A stretch of 43,842 nt of DNA from Ilumatobacteraceae bacterium (GTDB lineage: Bacteria > Actinomycetota > Acidimicrobiia > Acidimicrobiales > Ilumatobacteraceae), in NCBI GenBank assembly GCA_017859785.1, contig JAFMMJ010000009.1, positions 1 through 43,842 on the forward strand, in the 5' to 3' direction. Both the position numbers and the translations under genes were made by a program. Each line of letters starts with the position of its first letter. The first letter of the stretch is position 1. Under the pieces are notes generated by a model, which was not told the DNA's origin, did not search any database, and saw only the letters and a list, made by a program, of their open reading frames with translations. This document shows positions 34,523-42,538 of this stretch, in pieces.

Positions 34523-35497
34523 GTGTCCTCGCCGTCTCCACTTCTCGTGCACGTCGGCGATCAGCGCGATCGCATTGAGCGCGCGATGTTGGCGTCGGTC
34601 ACCACGACCGATGCTCACCTGACGGAACTGGCCTCGCACCTGATCGTCGCTGGCGGCAAGCGGCTCCGACCGGTTTTAACGGTGATCGCCGGTTCCCTCG
34701 ATGGGCGCGCGGTCACCGATGACGTCGTGCTCGGAGGGGTGTCGTGTGAGCTCGTCCACCTCGGTTCGCTGTACCACGACGATGTCATGGACGAGTCGGA
34801 GACCCGACGCGGGGTCGAGACGGTTAACGCGCGGTGGGGGAATCTCCAAGCGATCCTCGCCGGTGACTTCCTCTTGGCGCGCGCCTCGGAGATCGCGGCC
34901 GGCCTTGGCACTGAGGTCGCTGGCCTTCTCGCGCGAACTATCGGTTGGCTGTGTGAGGGGCAGATCGAGGAGCTCCGTCACACCTATGACGTGGGTCGCA
35001 CGGAGGAGAGCTATCTCGCCTCCATCCACGGCAAGACCGCATCGCTGTACGGCACGGCGGCTCGGGTGGGGGGCATCGTCGCCGGACTCTCCGACGAGGA
35101 GATCGATGCGCTCACCGACTTCGGCAACGCCTACGGCATGGTGTTCCAGGTCGTCGACGACCTCCTCGACCTGACGGCCACCGACGAACGGCTCGGTAAG
35201 CGGGCCGGTCATGACATGGAGGTGGGCGTGTACACGCTCCCCGTGATCCACACGCTGTCGGTTGGCTCCGCCGAGCTCGAGAGTCTGCTCGGAGGGCCGC
35301 TGCACGGGCCCGAAGCGGAACGAGCTCTCGAGATCGTTCGCAGTGGTCCGGGGATCGAGTCGACGATCTCGCGGGCGCGCGACTTCGTGAACGACGCGGT
35401 TCGAGCTTGCTCGGCGCTCCCTGAGGGCCCGGCTCGCTCGGCGCTCGAGGAGGCTCCGGCCGCTTTGCTGGCGTCGGCGCTCAGCCCGACCGCCTGA
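34523..35497 (+). CDS. Polyprenyl diphosphate synthase
   Basis: A 324-residue trans-prenyltransferase. GGKRLRPVL, then LYHDDVMDESETRRG (first Asp-rich motif, with substrate-binding RR) and FQVVDDLLDLTATDERLGKR (second Asp-rich motif, DDxxD). It extends isoprenoid chains by head-to-tail condensation with isopentenyl diphosphate. The residues before the first motif (SLY) are of the type that allow long products, so a quinone side chain is plausible. The start is GTG 34523. It converges with the MenJ-like gene 37 bp away; the pair also sits together in M. tuberculosis (grcC1/menJ). Confidence 0.92.
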   Translation: MSSPSPLLVHVGDQRDRIERAMLASVTTTDAHLTELASHLIVAGGKRLRPVLTVIAGSLDGRAVTDDVVLGGVSCELVHLGSLYHDDVMDESETRRGVETVNARWGNLQAILAGDFLLARASEIAAGLGTEVAGLLARTIGWLCEGQIEELRHTYDVGRTEESYLASIHGKTASLYGTAARVGGIVAGLSDEEIDALTDFGNAYGMVFQVVDDLLDLTATDERLGKRAGHDMEVGVYTLPVIHTLSVGSAELESLLGGPLHGPEAERALEIVRSGPGIESTISRARDFVNDAVRACSALPEGPARSALEEAPAALLASALSPTA

Positions 35498-35534
35498 CGT
35501 CTCAGACTTGGCGACGCGCTCCCGACGACACGGT

Positions 35535-36767
35535 TCAGGCTTCCGGAGCGACGCGTCCCAACAGCCTCGCCGCCGAATGGAGTGTCTCGGCCACGCCTCC
35601 TGAGCTTCTGAATTCGGCGAGGGCGAAGCGCATGACTGTCGGGGCGCCCCACGGTGTGGTGGCGAGGGCCGCGAGGAGTCGCGCGCCGAGGGGTCTCCCG
35701 GTGAGCCGAACGATCTGCCGACCGGTCTTGTGGTGGTCGGCGTGGATCGCTCGGACCCGCGGCACGTAGGCCTGCAGCGCGTCAGGCGCGGTCCGGCTCG
35801 CCGCCGCCAGCACCTCGCCAGCCTCGATGCCGAGCCGGAGCGCGGCCTCGATGCCGGTTCCAGTCAGCGGGTTCGCGTGCCCCGCGGCATCACCCGCGAC
35901 CAGAAAGTTCGGGCCGGCGACCGGGACGATCGAGTCGCCGACTGGAGTGCGCGCGCCCTCCGCCCGCTCAGCCGCCTCCGCGGGATCAACAGTGATCCCC
36001 CATGACCCAGCGACCCGTTCGAGAAGTCGCTCAAGGAGGAGATGGAGGTTCACCGCGGTGGCGTCGCGCGCGGTCGACGCGACCTGCACACCGATGTTGA
36101 CGGTGTGGTCGTCGACGGGGAACACCCATCCGAAGCCCGGAAGGCCGTCACCCGGGCCTCGCTCGAGGTCGAGGTGGAATTCGACCCCGAACCGGTCGAG
36201 CGCGGTGTAGGGGAGCGTGACCCGGAGCGCGGAGACGGACGGCCAATCCTGTCGTCGTGACGTGCCGAGCTCGCGCCCGAAGGTGCTGTTCGCGCCATCG
36301 GCGACGAGGAGCAACTCGGCCGGCTCGGTTGACTCCTGCTCGCCGTTCGAGGTCCGAACCCCGCGTACGAACCCTCGCTCGACGATTGGTTCGATCGCCT
36401 CGCGACCGAGTTCGACCTCCACACCTAGTTCACTGGCGCGGTCGAGCAACGCTGAGTCGAGACGGCCGCGGGAGACGACGATGCCGGTGGTCTCGCCCGC
36501 GTCAGTCGACGTCGGCCACTTGATCCGCTGCCGGCGTCCTCGCGCCACCAGATCGACGAAGTCGATCGGTCGCCCAAGAGAGGCGACCTCCAGGCCGAGG
36601 GAGCCGAGGAGGTGGACAGCCCGCGGAGTGAGCAGACCACCGCACGCTTTGTCGATTGGGGCCGCCACGCCGCGACGGTCGATCAGCCGCGCGGGAACGC
36701 CTCGCTCGGCGAGCGTGATCGCCGCTGCGGTTCCGGCGGGGCCGCCGCCGATGATGAGCGGACGCAT
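35535..36767 (-). CDS. Geranylgeranyl reductase family flavoprotein (MenJ-like)
   Basis: A 410-residue FAD protein. It starts MRPLIIGGGPAGTAAAITLA, has KACGGLLTPRAVHLLGSLGL, typical of the geranylgeranyl-reductase family, and LVAGDAAGHANPLTGTGIEA as the second FAD motif. The family saturates isoprenoid double bonds in chlorophyll, archaeal lipids or menaquinone (MenJ). The neighbour is a polyprenyl synthase, and the gene follows a respiratory cytochrome c by 28 bp in the same operon. Menaquinone beta-isoprene reduction is therefore the best inference. ATG 36767 is the start; the frame is open upstream but unsupported. Confidence 0.85.
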   Translation of the reverse strand: MRPLIIGGGPAGTAAAITLAERGVPARLIDRRGVAAPIDKACGGLLTPRAVHLLGSLGLEVASLGRPIDFVDLVARGRRQRIKWPTSTDAGETTGIVVSRGRLDSALLDRASELGVEVELGREAIEPIVERGFVRGVRTSNGEQESTEPAELLLVADGANSTFGRELGTSRRQDWPSVSALRVTLPYTALDRFGVEFHLDLERGPGDGLPGFGWVFPVDDHTVNIGVQVASTARDATAVNLHLLLERLLERVAGSWGITVDPAEAAERAEGARTPVGDSIVPVAGPNFLVAGDAAGHANPLTGTGIEAALRLGIEAGEVLAAASRTAPDALQAYVPRVRAIHADHHKTGRQIVRLTGRPLGARLLAALATTPWGAPTVMRFALAEFRSSGGVAETLHSAARLLGRVAPEA

Positions 36768-36795
36768 CCCGTCGCCGCCCGGGGATGACCTGAAC

Positions 36796-37626
36796 TCAGT
36801 CGGCTCCGGCGGGCGACCCGGAGGCCGGGCCGTCGCCGACGGCGAGGATGCCGTCGTGCATCTCGTGGAGGGTGGCGAGCGACGCCCCCTCCTCAAGTTC
36901 GAGGAAGTACTCCGAGCTCTCCGAGCACCAGTGCTCGTACTCGTCGCCCCACTCCTCGGAGCCGGGGTCCGCTCCACTGAGGGTGTACCGCTCGTGGCAG
37001 ACGACTGACAGGATCTCGTAGTCGGTCAGGGCGCCCTCGAAACCGGGCATCGCTCCACGGGCTCCCGTGACATGCGGCCCGCCGGGTCGGTCGGGATTGC
37101 CGTAGATCTCGACGCCGGCGACGTTGTAGGCACCCGTGCCGTAGAGCACGTAGCGCAGCTGGTCCTCGATGTTCGGGAAGGTGAGGAGCACCTCTCCCTC
37201 GGTGAAGGCGTAGCCGACGCCTCCGCCTCCGGCTCCACCGTGGCAGGCCGCGCAGTTGGCGTAGATCTCGGCTCCCATGGCGAGGGGTCCACTGGCTTCC
37301 TCGGCCTGGGCAGTCACCGAACGCACGTACATGAACGTCCAGATCGGAAGGAGCGCCAGCGCCGCCATGGCCCAGAACGGCACCTTGCGCCGCGACCGAT
37401 AGGCAGCGACGACCGGCGAGTCGGGCTTTGGCGCGGGGGGCTCAGACGGAGCGGCGGCAGCCGTGCGCGGAGCGGGACCGGTGGAGGCCGGTGCCGCCGA
37501 TGCGGCCGCTGCGGGGGTGGCCTCCTTCGTGGTCGCGACCTCGGTTCCCGGGTTCTCTGAACTGTCGCCGGCAGCCGCGCGACGCTCTCGGCTTCGCTTC
37601 AGCAGGTGTTCGGGGATCTCGGTCAC
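36796..37626 (-). CDS. Membrane-anchored monoheme c-type cytochrome with IPEHLLKRS tag
   Basis: A 276-residue protein. The N-terminus is TEIPEHLLKRSRERRAA, followed by a low-complexity Ala/Pro/Thr linker (residues 20-70) and one membrane helix (82-101). The exported part holds the heme c site CAACH (Cys125-Cys128-His129) and acidic C-terminal sequences; ARGAMPGFEGALTDYEI contains a Met for the sixth ligand. GTG 37626 has AGAGGA 7 bases upstream. It diverges from the bc-complex operon and precedes the MenJ-like gene. The start motif recurs in the subunit IV protein (39818). It is likely an electron carrier of the bc complex or the terminal oxidase. Confidence 0.85.
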   Translation of the reverse strand: MTEIPEHLLKRSRERRAAAGDSSENPGTEVATTKEATPAAAASAAPASTGPAPRTAAAAPSEPPAPKPDSPVVAAYRSRRKVPFWAMAALALLPIWTFMYVRSVTAQAEEASGPLAMGAEIYANCAACHGGAGGGGVGYAFTEGEVLLTFPNIEDQLRYVLYGTGAYNVAGVEIYGNPDRPGGPHVTGARGAMPGFEGALTDYEILSVVCHERYTLSGADPGSEEWGDEYEHWCSESSEYFLELEEGASLATLHEMHDGILAVGDGPASGSPAGAD

Positions 37627-38095
37627 GCTGGTCCTCTCGAAGGGATGTCGTCCGTGTCGGGTTCGATCGTCTCGCGACTCACCCACCGGGCCGACGTCGC
37701 GCCCCCACGATAGACGGCGCGGCGGCGATCCGGCGAAACCCGTGGAGGTCGATGAGCGGGATTTTGGAGAGCTGTGCGGAGAACGTCCGAGAGAACTTAC
37801 GCACAACCCTGCATGGGGTCGGGGGGCTACTGGCAAACTGTTGATCGACCGATCGCGACGAGCGGTTCGGTCGACGCGAAAAACACCGTTAGCAAAATCG
37901 AGACAGCAAGACCGACACGACCACCAGTCGTTGGTTCTTCGAGGCTGAGTTGACCGCCGCCCTCACGGTGACGGAATGGCTCTATCGGGTGGACCTCCGA
38001 CTACAGTTGGGCGGGAGTGCGGACGGCCCGGTTCGCCGGCAGCCCACCCCCGATCGATCACGAGCACGAGATAACGAAAGGCAGCGCGACGAGTC
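37627..38095. promoter_or_regulatory. 469-bp divergent regulatory region of the respiratory locus
   Basis: No supported gene lies between the leftward cytochrome c and the rightward bc-complex operon. This is the longest non-coding stretch in the window. It includes the most AT-rich short segment here (37878-37900) and an inverted repeat, TCGACCGA at 37845-37852 with TCGGTCGA at 37867-37874 (14-base spacer). The rightward genes need a promoter here; a TTGACC at 37950-37955 is a -35 candidate without a convincing -10. The length suggests a regulated or multi-promoter region. Confidence 0.5.
37845..37874. repeat. 8-bp inverted repeat, possible operator
   Basis: The arms TCGACCGA and TCGGTCGA are perfectly complementary, separated by 14 bases, in the middle of the divergent promoter region of the respiratory locus. 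The spacing would suit a dimeric regulator. No known operator is recognised, and short GC-rich palindromes also arise by chance. Confidence 0.35.
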
Positions 38096-38578
38096 ATGTT
38101 CGCCTTCAACTGGAACGTCCTGGAGTGGCCCGGGATGAACACCGCCTTCCTCGTCTCGTTCATCGCGTCGAACGTCCTCGCGTTCGCGGTCATTCCCTAC
38201 GGCAAGCGGCGCCCCCTCGGCACACCGATGTCCTGGGGTGAGGCGATGCTCGGTTCCACCTACGTGTTCGGCGTCATGTTTCTCGCCTTCGGCATCGTTC
38301 CTCACCAGTGGATCGACCACGCCGACAAGGATCTTGGTTGGGATCGCACGAAGATCATCTACGGGCCCGGCGGGATCCTGAAGCCCCAGGCCCTCGACGG
38401 CTGGTTTCCGTTCACCCTGCAGTACGAGGCCATCCGCGACATCGTGGTGGTTGTCCTCCACGCCTATTACTTCGGTCTTGTGATCTTCCTCTGGTCCTAC
38501 TGGCAGAAGCGCGGCAAGGAAGTCAGCACCGAACTCGACACCAGCACCTACGGACGCCCACTGGTGAAGAAGGCCTGA
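38096..38578 (+). CDS. Three-helix membrane protein of unknown function, first gene of the bc-complex operon
   Basis: A 160-residue protein I do not recognise. Three membrane helices are visible: about 15-36 (TAFLVSFIASNVLAFAVIPY), 49-68 (MLGSTYVFGVMFLAFGIVP) and 120-142 (IVVVVLHAYYFGLVIFLWSY). The loop between helices 2 and 3 holds HQWIDHADKDLGWDRTK, and helix 3 contains a His (VVLHAYY), so heme or quinone contact is conceivable. GAAAGGCAGCG lies upstream of ATG 38096. The ferredoxin gene starts 1 bp after its stop. It may be a lineage-specific subunit of the complex, perhaps anchoring the ferredoxin. Confidence 0.8.
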   Translation: MFAFNWNVLEWPGMNTAFLVSFIASNVLAFAVIPYGKRRPLGTPMSWGEAMLGSTYVFGVMFLAFGIVPHQWIDHADKDLGWDRTKIIYGPGGILKPQALDGWFPFTLQYEAIRDIVVVVLHAYYFGLVIFLWSYWQKRGKEVSTELDTSTYGRPLVKKA

Positions 38579-38579
38579 T

Positions 38580-38993
38580 ATGGCGAAGACCGACGCCAAC
38601 CCCCCGATGATGCCGTTCACCGACGAGTACACGCTCGTCGAGGTCGACGCCGACTACCTCACGAAGGCGGTCAAGCCGAAGCAGTTCATCCACATCGACC
38701 AGACCGAGTGCATCATGTGCGAGGGCTGTGTCGACATCTGCCCATGGAAGTGCATCCACATGGTGCAGCCGGAGGCGATCGTCGAGTCCGAGGGAACCGA
38801 GCGCCCCGGTGACGACCCCTCCGACAACGTGGTCTTCATCATCGACGACGACATCTGCACGCGTTGCGCCCTGTGCGTCGACCGGTGCCCGACCGGGGTC
38901 ATCATCCTCGGCAAGGTCGGCCCGGCCACCGCGGCAGGCGACTCCCACACCCGAACCAACAACCATGGCTATGCCTACGGCATGCGGCTCTGA
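38580..38993 (+). CDS. 2[4Fe-4S] ferredoxin within the bc-complex operon
   Basis: A 137-residue protein with two complete cluster motifs: Cys44-x2-Cys47-x2-Cys50-x3-Cys54-Pro (ECIMCEGCVDICP) and Cys93-x2-Cys96-x2-Cys99-x3-Cys103-Pro (ICTRCALCVDRCPTG). An insertion of about 38 residues separates them, and there are an N-terminal extension (about 40) and a C-terminal tail with several His/Asn. The spacing of the two clusters is wider than in small clostridial ferredoxins and nearer to NuoI-type proteins, but no membrane-binding helix is seen. The start ATG 38580 is 1 bp after the previous stop. A ferredoxin in a bc operon is unusual. Confidence 0.9.
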   Translation: MAKTDANPPMMPFTDEYTLVEVDADYLTKAVKPKQFIHIDQTECIMCEGCVDICPWKCIHMVQPEAIVESEGTERPGDDPSDNVVFIIDDDICTRCALCVDRCPTGVIILGKVGPATAAGDSHTRTNNHGYAYGMRL

Positions 38994-39016
38994 CACCATC
39001 CGGAACGAGAACTGAC

Positions 39017-39802
39017 ATGGCAAAAATCATCGACGAGACACCACGACCGACCGCTAAGGAGCGGTTCCAGCAGACGGTCGACTCCGTTCAGGGCAGTCAG
39101 GCCTGGGCGAGCATCTTCCGTCCCGGCTCGATCTTCCGCAAGGGCTACACCGACAGCCCGAGGAACCGGAGCTACGTCATCATGAACTCGGTGCTCTACC
39201 ACCTGCACCCAGTGAAGGTGAAGCGCCATGCGGTCAAGGTCAGCTACACGCTCTGCCTCGGCGGGCTGAGCTTCTTCCTCTTCATCCTGCTCACGGTGAC
39301 CGGCATCTTCTTGATGTTCTTCTACCGACCTGAGGCGACCGCGGCTTGGGACGACATCTCCAACCTGCAGACCTCGGTCACCTTCGGACTACTCGTGAGA
39401 AATATGCATCGATGGGGCGCGCACCTCATGGTGCTCGCAGTGTTCTTGCACATGTCCCGCGTCTTTTATCACGGGGCCTACAAGCCACCACGCGAGTTCA
39501 ACTGGGTCATCGGTGTGATTTTGCTCACGCTCACGTTGCTGCTGTCGTTCACCGGCTATCTGCTCCCGTGGGACCAGCTCGCGCTCTGGGCGGTGGCGGT
39601 CGGCACCAACATGATGGGGTACACCCCGGTGTTCGGTCAGGAGGTCAGATTCGTGCTCCTCGGAGGAGCCGAGATTGGATCGGAGACACTCCTGCGTTGG
39701 TATGTGCTCCATGTGCTCTTCTTCCCATTCATCATCGTCATCTTCATGGCGATCCACTTCTGGCGCGTCCGCAAGGACGGCGGCATCAGCGGACCGCTGT
39801 GA
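39017..39802 (+). CDS. petB: Cytochrome b6-type subunit of the quinol:cytochrome c reductase
   Basis: A 261-residue protein with four membrane helices, equivalent to cytochrome b6 (the N-terminal half of cytochrome b). The heme ligands are His131/His145 and His232/His247; the second pair is 15 apart, as in b6 rather than mitochondrial cytochrome b. SFTGYLLPWDQLALWAV and the end RKDGGISGPL closely follow b6. Cys80 in TLCLGG lines up with b6 Cys35, which binds the extra heme c-n covalently. It begins 23 bp after the ferredoxin stop. The frame is open upstream, but ATG 39017 is the natural start. Confidence 0.95.
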   Translation: MAKIIDETPRPTAKERFQQTVDSVQGSQAWASIFRPGSIFRKGYTDSPRNRSYVIMNSVLYHLHPVKVKRHAVKVSYTLCLGGLSFFLFILLTVTGIFLMFFYRPEATAAWDDISNLQTSVTFGLLVRNMHRWGAHLMVLAVFLHMSRVFYHGAYKPPREFNWVIGVILLTLTLLLSFTGYLLPWDQLALWAVAVGTNMMGYTPVFGQEVRFVLLGGAEIGSETLLRWYVLHVLFFPFIIVIFMAIHFWRVRKDGGISGPL

Positions 39803-39817
39803 TCGGAGGCTGACCGA

Positions 39818-40591
39818 ATGACCGAGATTCCCGAACACTTGTTGAAGCGGGCCCAGGCGGCTCGTGAGAAGGCAGCCGAGTCGTCGGCTGAGCCCGCCGT
39901 GGAGGCAGACGCTCCGGCAGCTGAGGCCGACTCTCGTATCCCCGCGCACCTCCTCGAGCGCTCGAAAGCCGCCCGCACGAAGGCCGCGGGGGGCGAGGAG
40001 GAGTCAGGCGGCGGCGTCGCCGTTGCCGACAAGGTGGCGGCGGCTGTCGCCACTCCGGCGGCTGGCGGCGGTGTGCCGGTCGGCGCCGGCCCCGGTGGTC
40101 ACACGCAGCGCCTTCTCACCGTGGTGAAGTCGGGCTCGATCCAAGAGGTCAAGGCCCAGCCGGTCGACAAGGTCCACACCTGGCCGCATCTACTCGCCGC
40201 TGAGTTCGTCGCCTCGCTCGCCTGTCTGGTCTTCACGTTCCTGTTCTCGATCTGGGTGAACGCGCCGTTGCTTCAGCTCTCGAACCCGAACCAAACGCCG
40301 AACCCGTCGAAGGCGCCGTGGTACTTCCTCGGCCTTCAGGAGCTGCTGACGATGTTCCACCCGATGGTCGCTGGCGTGACCATTCCCGGTGTCGGCATCA
40401 TCATGTTGATCTTCGCTCCGTACATCGACAAGAACCCGTCGAACAAGCCGGAGGATCGCAAGTTCGCGACCTCCCTTATGACCGTGCACCTCATGTTCTG
40501 GGCGGTGCTCGTCATGATCGGCTCGTTCTTCCGGGGCCCTGGATTCAACTTCACGCTGCCGTGGCGTGACGGATTGTTCTTCGAGCTCTGA
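39818..40591 (+). CDS. petD: Cytochrome b subunit IV-like protein with duplicated IPEHLL tag
   Basis: A 257-residue protein. The C-terminal half is the second part of cytochrome b, with three helices and NPSKAPWYFLGLQELLTMFH; APWY replaces the PEWY of the quinol-oxidation site, as in several bacterial bc complexes. The N-terminal extension of about 135 residues is unusual. It has TEIPEHLLKRAQAAREKAA at residues 2-20 and RIPAHLLERSKAARTKAA at 40-57, two copies of the tag found in the divergent cytochrome c, joined by Ala/Glu linkers. GGAGGC precedes ATG 39818 by 8 bases. Confidence 0.92.
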   Translation: MTEIPEHLLKRAQAAREKAAESSAEPAVEADAPAAEADSRIPAHLLERSKAARTKAAGGEEESGGGVAVADKVAAAVATPAAGGGVPVGAGPGGHTQRLLTVVKSGSIQEVKAQPVDKVHTWPHLLAAEFVASLACLVFTFLFSIWVNAPLLQLSNPNQTPNPSKAPWYFLGLQELLTMFHPMVAGVTIPGVGIIMLIFAPYIDKNPSNKPEDRKFATSLMTVHLMFWAVLVMIGSFFRGPGFNFTLPWRDGLFFEL

Positions 40592-40610
40592 GGTCGAGGA
40601 GGGAAACACA

Positions 40611-41477
40611 ATGAGCGCAACCTCAGTCATCATCATCGCGGTGGTCGCCGTCGTCGTTCTCGGCGGCGCCGCGTTCGCCTCCCTTGCCCGTCGCTCTGAT
40701 GTGCGAGGGGCGGGTGCCCTCAGCGATGAGACGGTCGCTCGCGACCGGGCCGCACGCAAGGCGCGCCAGACCGCTGAAAGCGGTCCGACCGCTGCCTCGG
40801 TCGAAGCCGAAGGGGTGGCCGCTCGCGCTGGAACCGCCGTCGCCGTCGTTGAGGACCGGGCTCCGGTGCCCTTCGTGCCGGCCGATCCCGAGGCGATCGG
40901 CGTCAGTCGCCGCCAGTTCTTCAACCGCGCGACCATCTCGCTGATGTCAGCCGGTATCGGCGCGTTCGCCGCTGCCTCGTTCGTCGCCTTCCTCTGGCCC
41001 ACCAAGACCGGCGGCTTCGGCGGCAAGGTCCCGGTCGGTCGCTATGACGACATCGTGTCGGGTATCCGCCAGGGTCAGGGCTTCTTCTACGCCCCCGAGG
41101 CCCGCGCTTGGATCACCGAGTACCCGGTCGACGCGGTGCCGAAGGCCGAGGGTGTGTACAAAGAGTCGGTGCTCGCTGGAATGCGGCGCGGCTTGATCGC
41201 TTCGTACCAGAAGTGTCCGCATCTCGGTTGTCGCGTGCCGCAGTGCACGTCGAGCCAGTGGTTCGAGTGCGGCTGTCACGGCTCGCAGTACAACCGAGTC
41301 GGGGAGAAGAAGGGTGGCCCGGCCCCCCGTGGCATGGACCACTTCCCTCTCGAGTTCACTGCGGCGGGCGACGTGCTCGTCGACACCGGCACGATTGTCC
41401 AAGGTGTCCCGATCGGTGTGAACACCACTGGTCAGGAGGCCGAGGGCCCTCACTGCGTGGGAGCGAGTGATCACTGA
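40611..41477 (+). CDS. Rieske iron-sulfur protein
   Basis: A 288-residue protein with a membrane helix at 5-25, a charged Ala-rich linker, a twin-arginine segment (SRRQFF at 99-104) and a second helix (108-129), then the Rieske domain. The cluster ligands are Cys202 and His204 (CPHLGC) and Cys220 and His223 (CGCHGSQY), with Cys207-Cys222 as the disulfide; an extra Cys212 lies between them. The loop before the second motif is short. GAGGAGGGAAACACA precedes ATG 40611. The twin-arginine signal fits export of a folded cluster. Its stop overlaps the next ATG (TGATG). Confidence 0.94.
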   Translation: MSATSVIIIAVVAVVVLGGAAFASLARRSDVRGAGALSDETVARDRAARKARQTAESGPTAASVEAEGVAARAGTAVAVVEDRAPVPFVPADPEAIGVSRRQFFNRATISLMSAGIGAFAAASFVAFLWPTKTGGFGGKVPVGRYDDIVSGIRQGQGFFYAPEARAWITEYPVDAVPKAEGVYKESVLAGMRRGLIASYQKCPHLGCRVPQCTSSQWFECGCHGSQYNRVGEKKGGPAPRGMDHFPLEFTAAGDVLVDTGTIVQGVPIGVNTTGQEAEGPHCVGASDH

Positions 41478-42538
41478 TGCTGGCCCTGACCACCACCAAC
41501 ATCGCCTGGTTGCTGCTGCTCGTCATTACGGCGGGCTTCATCGTCTACGCGGTCCTGAACATCCGCCAGTCGCGCGCCGAACTCGGCTCGGAGATCGAGC
41601 TCGCTCCGAACCGCAAGGAGTACTACGACGACGAGACCCTCGAGGGCAGCCGTCTCGAGCGGGTTCAGCTGCTCGGAGTGCTCCTGCTTGTCGTGGTCGT
41701 GATCGGCCTCCCCGTCTACTGGGTGCTTGAGCCGGGTCGTCAGGCCGGAGCGGTCGAGGCCCAGGAGGAGATCTTCACCGAGTGGGGTCGCCGCCTCTTC
41801 GCTCCGACCGCCGAGGGTGGGTTCAACTGCGCCGGATGCCACGGCGGCTACGCCGGTGGCGGTGGCGAGGCGGCGTGGAACGTGACCGACGCGAAGACCG
41901 GTGAGGTCGAGGCCGTCAACTGGAAGGCGCCGGCCCTCGACACGATCTTCTATCGATTCGACGAGGACGAGGTGCGCTTCATCCTCGTCTACGGCCGTCC
42001 GTTCTCGCCGATGAGCCCGTGGGGCGTCGAGGGCGGAGGTCCGATGAACGACCAGCAGATCGACACGCTCATCTCCTATCTCTGGTCGATCCAGGTCGAG
42101 CGCGAGGACTGCGGCGTCGGCGAGGACGACCCGCGGAGTTGCCCGTCGGGGCACCTCCCCACCGACATGCAGGACGACATCGAGACGCGCGCTCGTCAAC
42201 TGGTCGCCGATGGCACCTACGCCTCCTACGGCGAGGCGCTCTTTAACCTCGACCTCGGTAGCGGCGCCTACAGCTGCGCGCGTTGCCATACCCCCGGTTG
42301 GAGCTGGGGTGACCCTGGCGTGACCGGTCAGGGTGGCTTCGGATGGAACCTCACCGGGGGCAAGGCGAACACCGTGTTCCCGAACGAGGACGACATGATC
42401 GACTTCATCAGCAACGGTTCGGTCTACGGCGCGAAGTACGGAGTTCAGGGTCAGGGGAGCGGCCGGATGCCCGGCTTCGGTGCATTGCTCACCGATGAGC
42501 AGCTCACCGCCGTCGTCGAGTACGTGCGGGGTCTGTGA
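41477..42538 (+). CDS. Membrane-bound diheme cytochrome c
   Basis: A 353-residue protein with two N-terminal membrane helices (9-27 and 64-84) and two exported cytochrome c domains, with heme sites CAGCH (118-122) and CARCH (267-271). GRMPGFGALLTDEQL near the C-terminus supplies a likely Met ligand, and PMSPWGVEGGGPMNDQQ a second. Between the domains is a Cys-containing loop (REDCGVGEDDPRSCPSGH). In this position it would take electrons from the Rieske protein and replace cytochrome c1 or f. It overlaps its neighbours by one base on each side. Confidence 0.92.
   Translation: MLALTTTNIAWLLLLVITAGFIVYAVLNIRQSRAELGSEIELAPNRKEYYDDETLEGSRLERVQLLGVLLLVVVVIGLPVYWVLEPGRQAGAVEAQEEIFTEWGRRLFAPTAEGGFNCAGCHGGYAGGGGEAAWNVTDAKTGEVEAVNWKAPALDTIFYRFDEDEVRFILVYGRPFSPMSPWGVEGGGPMNDQQIDTLISYLWSIQVEREDCGVGEDDPRSCPSGHLPTDMQDDIETRARQLVADGTYASYGEALFNLDLGSGAYSCARCHTPGWSWGDPGVTGQGGFGWNLTGGKANTVFPNEDDMIDFISNGSVYGAKYGVQGQGSGRMPGFGALLTDEQLTAVVEYVRGL

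Noticed and set aside
37950-38138. Short plus-strand frame in the respiratory intergenic region
   Set aside because: It overlaps the start of the 38096 gene, has no hydrophobic or family pattern, and lacks a ribosome-binding site.
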